Below, piece by piece: positions 5,097-6,619 of a stretch of 6,619 nt of DNA. Origin of the DNA: Smithella sp. D17 (GTDB taxonomy: Bacteria > Desulfobacterota > Syntrophia > Syntrophales > Smithellaceae). A model generated the notes under the pieces. It searched no databases. It saw only the letters and a program-made list of their open reading frames with translations, and was not told where the DNA came from. Made by a program: the position numbers and the translations under genes. Positions within the stretch are counted from its first letter, which is position 1. The number at the start of each line of letters is the position of its first letter. The DNA lies in NCBI GenBank assembly GCA_000753945.1, contig JQOA01000123.1:1-6619 (forward strand), read 5' to 3'.

Positions 5097-6344
5097 TTAT
5101 TTATCGATTGATTTTAAATATTCAATCCGTTCAATCAGCGGTGGATGGGAATAATAAAACCAGACATACAAAGGATGAGGATGGAGGTTGGACAGGTTGT
5201 CTTTGGCCAATCGCTTGAGGGCGTTAATCATGGGCTCTGATGTTCCGGTTAACTCATGAGCCATCTTGTCAGCTTCGTGTTCATACCGTCGTGAAATAAT
5301 AGCGCCCAGGGGACTAAAGAAAAATCCTATGCAACTCAAATAAATAGAAACCAAAAGCAATCCGGCGTAAACAGGCGTGTATTTTAATCCGAACGCGCCA
5401 TATAGCGGCGACCAATTCACAATCAGATAAACAAAATAGAGCCCGACAAGGGATAAAACAATCATGAATATTAATTGCTTCAGGATATGCTTCTTCTTCC
5501 AGTGACCGATTTCATGGGCAAGCACCGCCAGTATTTCTTCATGAGAATGTGAATCCAGCAAAGTGTCGTACAGAACGATGCGCTTGGTCTTGCCGATGCC
5601 GGTAAAATAGGCGTTGGTATGCTTGGAGCGTTTGCCTTCATCAACCTGAAAAATTCCTTTGGCCTTTAATCCGACTTTGGCCAGCAACAACGTGATTTTT
5701 TCTTTTAGCTCTTCATCCTTAATCGGTTCATACTTATTAAAGAGCGGCGCAATTAATACCGGATAAAGCCACATCAGTAATATTTCGAACATGGTAAAAA
5801 ACACCCAGGCCCAGAACCACCAGCTTTTCGGCAGATAAAGAATAAAGGCCATAAAGGCGGAAAGCATTACTCCCATTAAGACGGCGGAAATGATCACAGA
5901 CTTCACAAGGTCGGTAAGCCACAGCTTCCAGGTAATCGTGGAAAAACCGTATTTCTTTTCCAGAACAAACGTGTGGTAAATGTCGAAGGGAATTTCCGCG
6001 ACACCACCGATTAAAGACAGTACCCCGAAAAAAATCAGCGCCTGCCAGATTAAATGCCACTGCAACCCAAAGAGTTTCCCGACAAGCACCGGCAGTAAAA
6101 GAAACAATATGGCAAGTTCCAGAATGTCTTCGACTAAATCTTCTTTAGTTTCCAGACGCGAATTGTCATAAGTATAATCCACCATTTTCGCCAGAGTTGC
6201 TTCATCAATCACACCCTGAAAAACAGGTGGAATCTCCTTGCCATGCTCGCGTAAATGCCTGATGTTGAGTTGCTGTAAAATATAACGCCAGATTATCCGG
6301 CCCAAGAACAAAATTAAAAATAAAACTAAAAGCGTATTTTCCAT
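5097..6344 (-). CDS. Ste24/CAAX-protease-1-like M48A membrane zinc metallopeptidase
   Basis: Predicted 415-residue integral-membrane endopeptidase. The zinc site is complete: HEIGH at 277-281 (His277 and His281 ligands, Glu278 catalytic) and EHEAD at 355-359, with Glu355 the expected third ligand. Other family signatures are EIPPVFQG (37-44), IPFDIYHTFVLEKKYGFS (118-135), YPVLIAPLFNKYEP (194-207), NAYFTGIGKTKRIVLYDTLL (244-263) and SHPPLIERIEYL (399-410). Hydrophobic helices fall at about 3-20, 74-92, 96-116, 147-170, 174-200, 287-308 and 325-347. Length and order match yeast Ste24 and bacterial homologues, which cleave membrane-linked or misfolded substrates; the bacterial substrate is unknown. 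Start 6344 is forced by a stop one codon upstream, and the N-terminus looks like the family. No close Shine-Dalgarno is present; the best purine block (GAGAGGAG, 6366-6373) is 21 nt away. It lies 55 bp downstream of the toxin fragment, so cotranscription is possible. Confidence 0.95.
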   Translation of the reverse strand: MENTLLVLFLILFLGRIIWRYILQQLNIRHLREHGKEIPPVFQGVIDEATLAKMVDYTYDNSRLETKEDLVEDILELAILFLLLPVLVGKLFGLQWHLIWQALIFFGVLSLIGGVAEIPFDIYHTFVLEKKYGFSTITWKLWLTDLVKSVIISAVLMGVMLSAFMAFILYLPKSWWFWAWVFFTMFEILLMWLYPVLIAPLFNKYEPIKDEELKEKITLLLAKVGLKAKGIFQVDEGKRSKHTNAYFTGIGKTKRIVLYDTLLDSHSHEEILAVLAHEIGHWKKKHILKQLIFMIVLSLVGLYFVYLIVNWSPLYGAFGLKYTPVYAGLLLVSIYLSCIGFFFSPLGAIISRRYEHEADKMAHELTGTSEPMINALKRLAKDNLSNLHPHPLYVWFYYSHPPLIERIEYLKSIDK

Positions 6345-6399
6345 AAATTACTGATCTTTGTGAAACTCCTCTCTTAAGGAAACCACCATCCTTATATTA

Positions 6400-6619
6400 T
6401 TAATAAGCGTCCGTCCTCTTCACTATATCCATGATGAAAATCAATATTTGTTTTTCATCAACCTGATAAAACAAACGATATTCTCCGATTCGATACCGGT
6501 AAACATCTTTAAATTCACCTTTGAGTTTCTTGATATTTTTGCCAAAGAAAGGATTGATTCTTAATTGGGGATAAACGTATGTTTTGATTTTATTATAAAT
6601 TTTACTGATATCTTTTTTA
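6400..6619 (-). CDS. RelE/ParE-superfamily toxin, C-terminal fragment cut by the window edge
   Basis: The minus strand is open from the window end to a TAA at 6400-6402, giving 72 residues with no start in view. The sequence shows RINPFFGKNIKKLKG (20-34 of the fragment), then FKDVYRYRIGEYRLFYQVD (36-54), then a hydrophobic strand ILIFIMDIVKR and a C-terminal TDAY. This order (PFFGKNIKKLKG, YRYRIG-YRL-Y, then I-I-D---R---Y) is the hallmark of RelE/ParE-type type II toxins, which in the RelE branch cut mRNA on the ribosome and in the ParE branch target gyrase. Family members are about 85-95 residues, so only some 15-20 N-terminal residues are missing. A partner antitoxin would be expected just upstream, outside the window. 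The stretch looks distinctly more AT-rich than ydbH or the thi genes. RelE versus ParE cannot be settled here. Confidence 0.85.
   Translation of the reverse strand, partial: KKDISKIYNKIKTYVYPQLRINPFFGKNIKKLKGEFKDVYRYRIGEYRLFYQVDEKQILIFIMDIVKRTDAY

Noticed and set aside
5737..6060. Minus-strand 107-codon frame and a plus-strand 63-codon frame inside the protease gene
   Set aside because: The M48A frame with its full zinc site explains this stretch.

Overview
The window looks like a fragment of a Gram-negative, probably anaerobic bacterium. The best guess is a Desulfobacterota (deltaproteobacterial, Syntrophales-like) genome. This rests on four things: an outer-membrane maintenance locus of the YdbH/YdbL type, a His-type (sulfide-dependent) Thi4, a bacterial Ste24-type M48 protease, and several dispersed palindromic repeats of a kind I associate with such genomes. 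The assignment is inference; no rRNA or tRNA is present.

Plus strand, 1-1372: a thiamine operon in decay. A TPP riboswitch aptamer (about 12-87) runs almost directly into a Thi4 thiazole synthase reading frame that has lost its N-terminal nucleotide-binding segment (94-744). That frame overlaps thiE by the ATGA junction at 741-744. thiE carries a one-base frameshift near 1050 and has lost its C-terminal quarter. The loss falls exactly where a 125-bp, almost full-length imperfect palindrome begins (1240-1364). The inner stem of that palindrome also looks like a rho-independent terminator for the plus strand.

Minus strand, 4623 down to 1392: a two-gene cell-envelope operon. ydbH encodes an 869-residue, N-terminally anchored AsmA/TamB-like protein. 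It is followed 49 bp later by a 190-residue lipoprotein that appears to combine YnbE-like and YdbL-like (DUF1318) parts in one chain. In E. coli the equivalent ydbH-ynbE-ydbL products form a bridge between inner and outer membrane for lipid homeostasis. Here the two small genes seem to be fused, and the linker carries a signal-peptidase-like AYA site that may be a relic of the old YdbL signal peptide.

4624-5096: a 473-bp intergenic region with no convincing gene. It holds a possible ydbH promoter overlapped by an AT-rich inverted repeat, then three different palindromic repeat units side by side (about 4836-4898, 4973-5010 and 5021-5088).

Minus strand, 6619 down to 5097: a complete Ste24/CAAX-protease-1-like membrane metallopeptidase (M48A). 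Upstream of it, cut by the window edge, is the C-terminal 72 residues of a RelE/ParE-superfamily toxin (6400-6619).

Most unusual points: thiamine genes broken by at least three lesions behind a recognisable riboswitch, the palindrome at the breakpoint, and the apparent YnbE-YdbL fusion.
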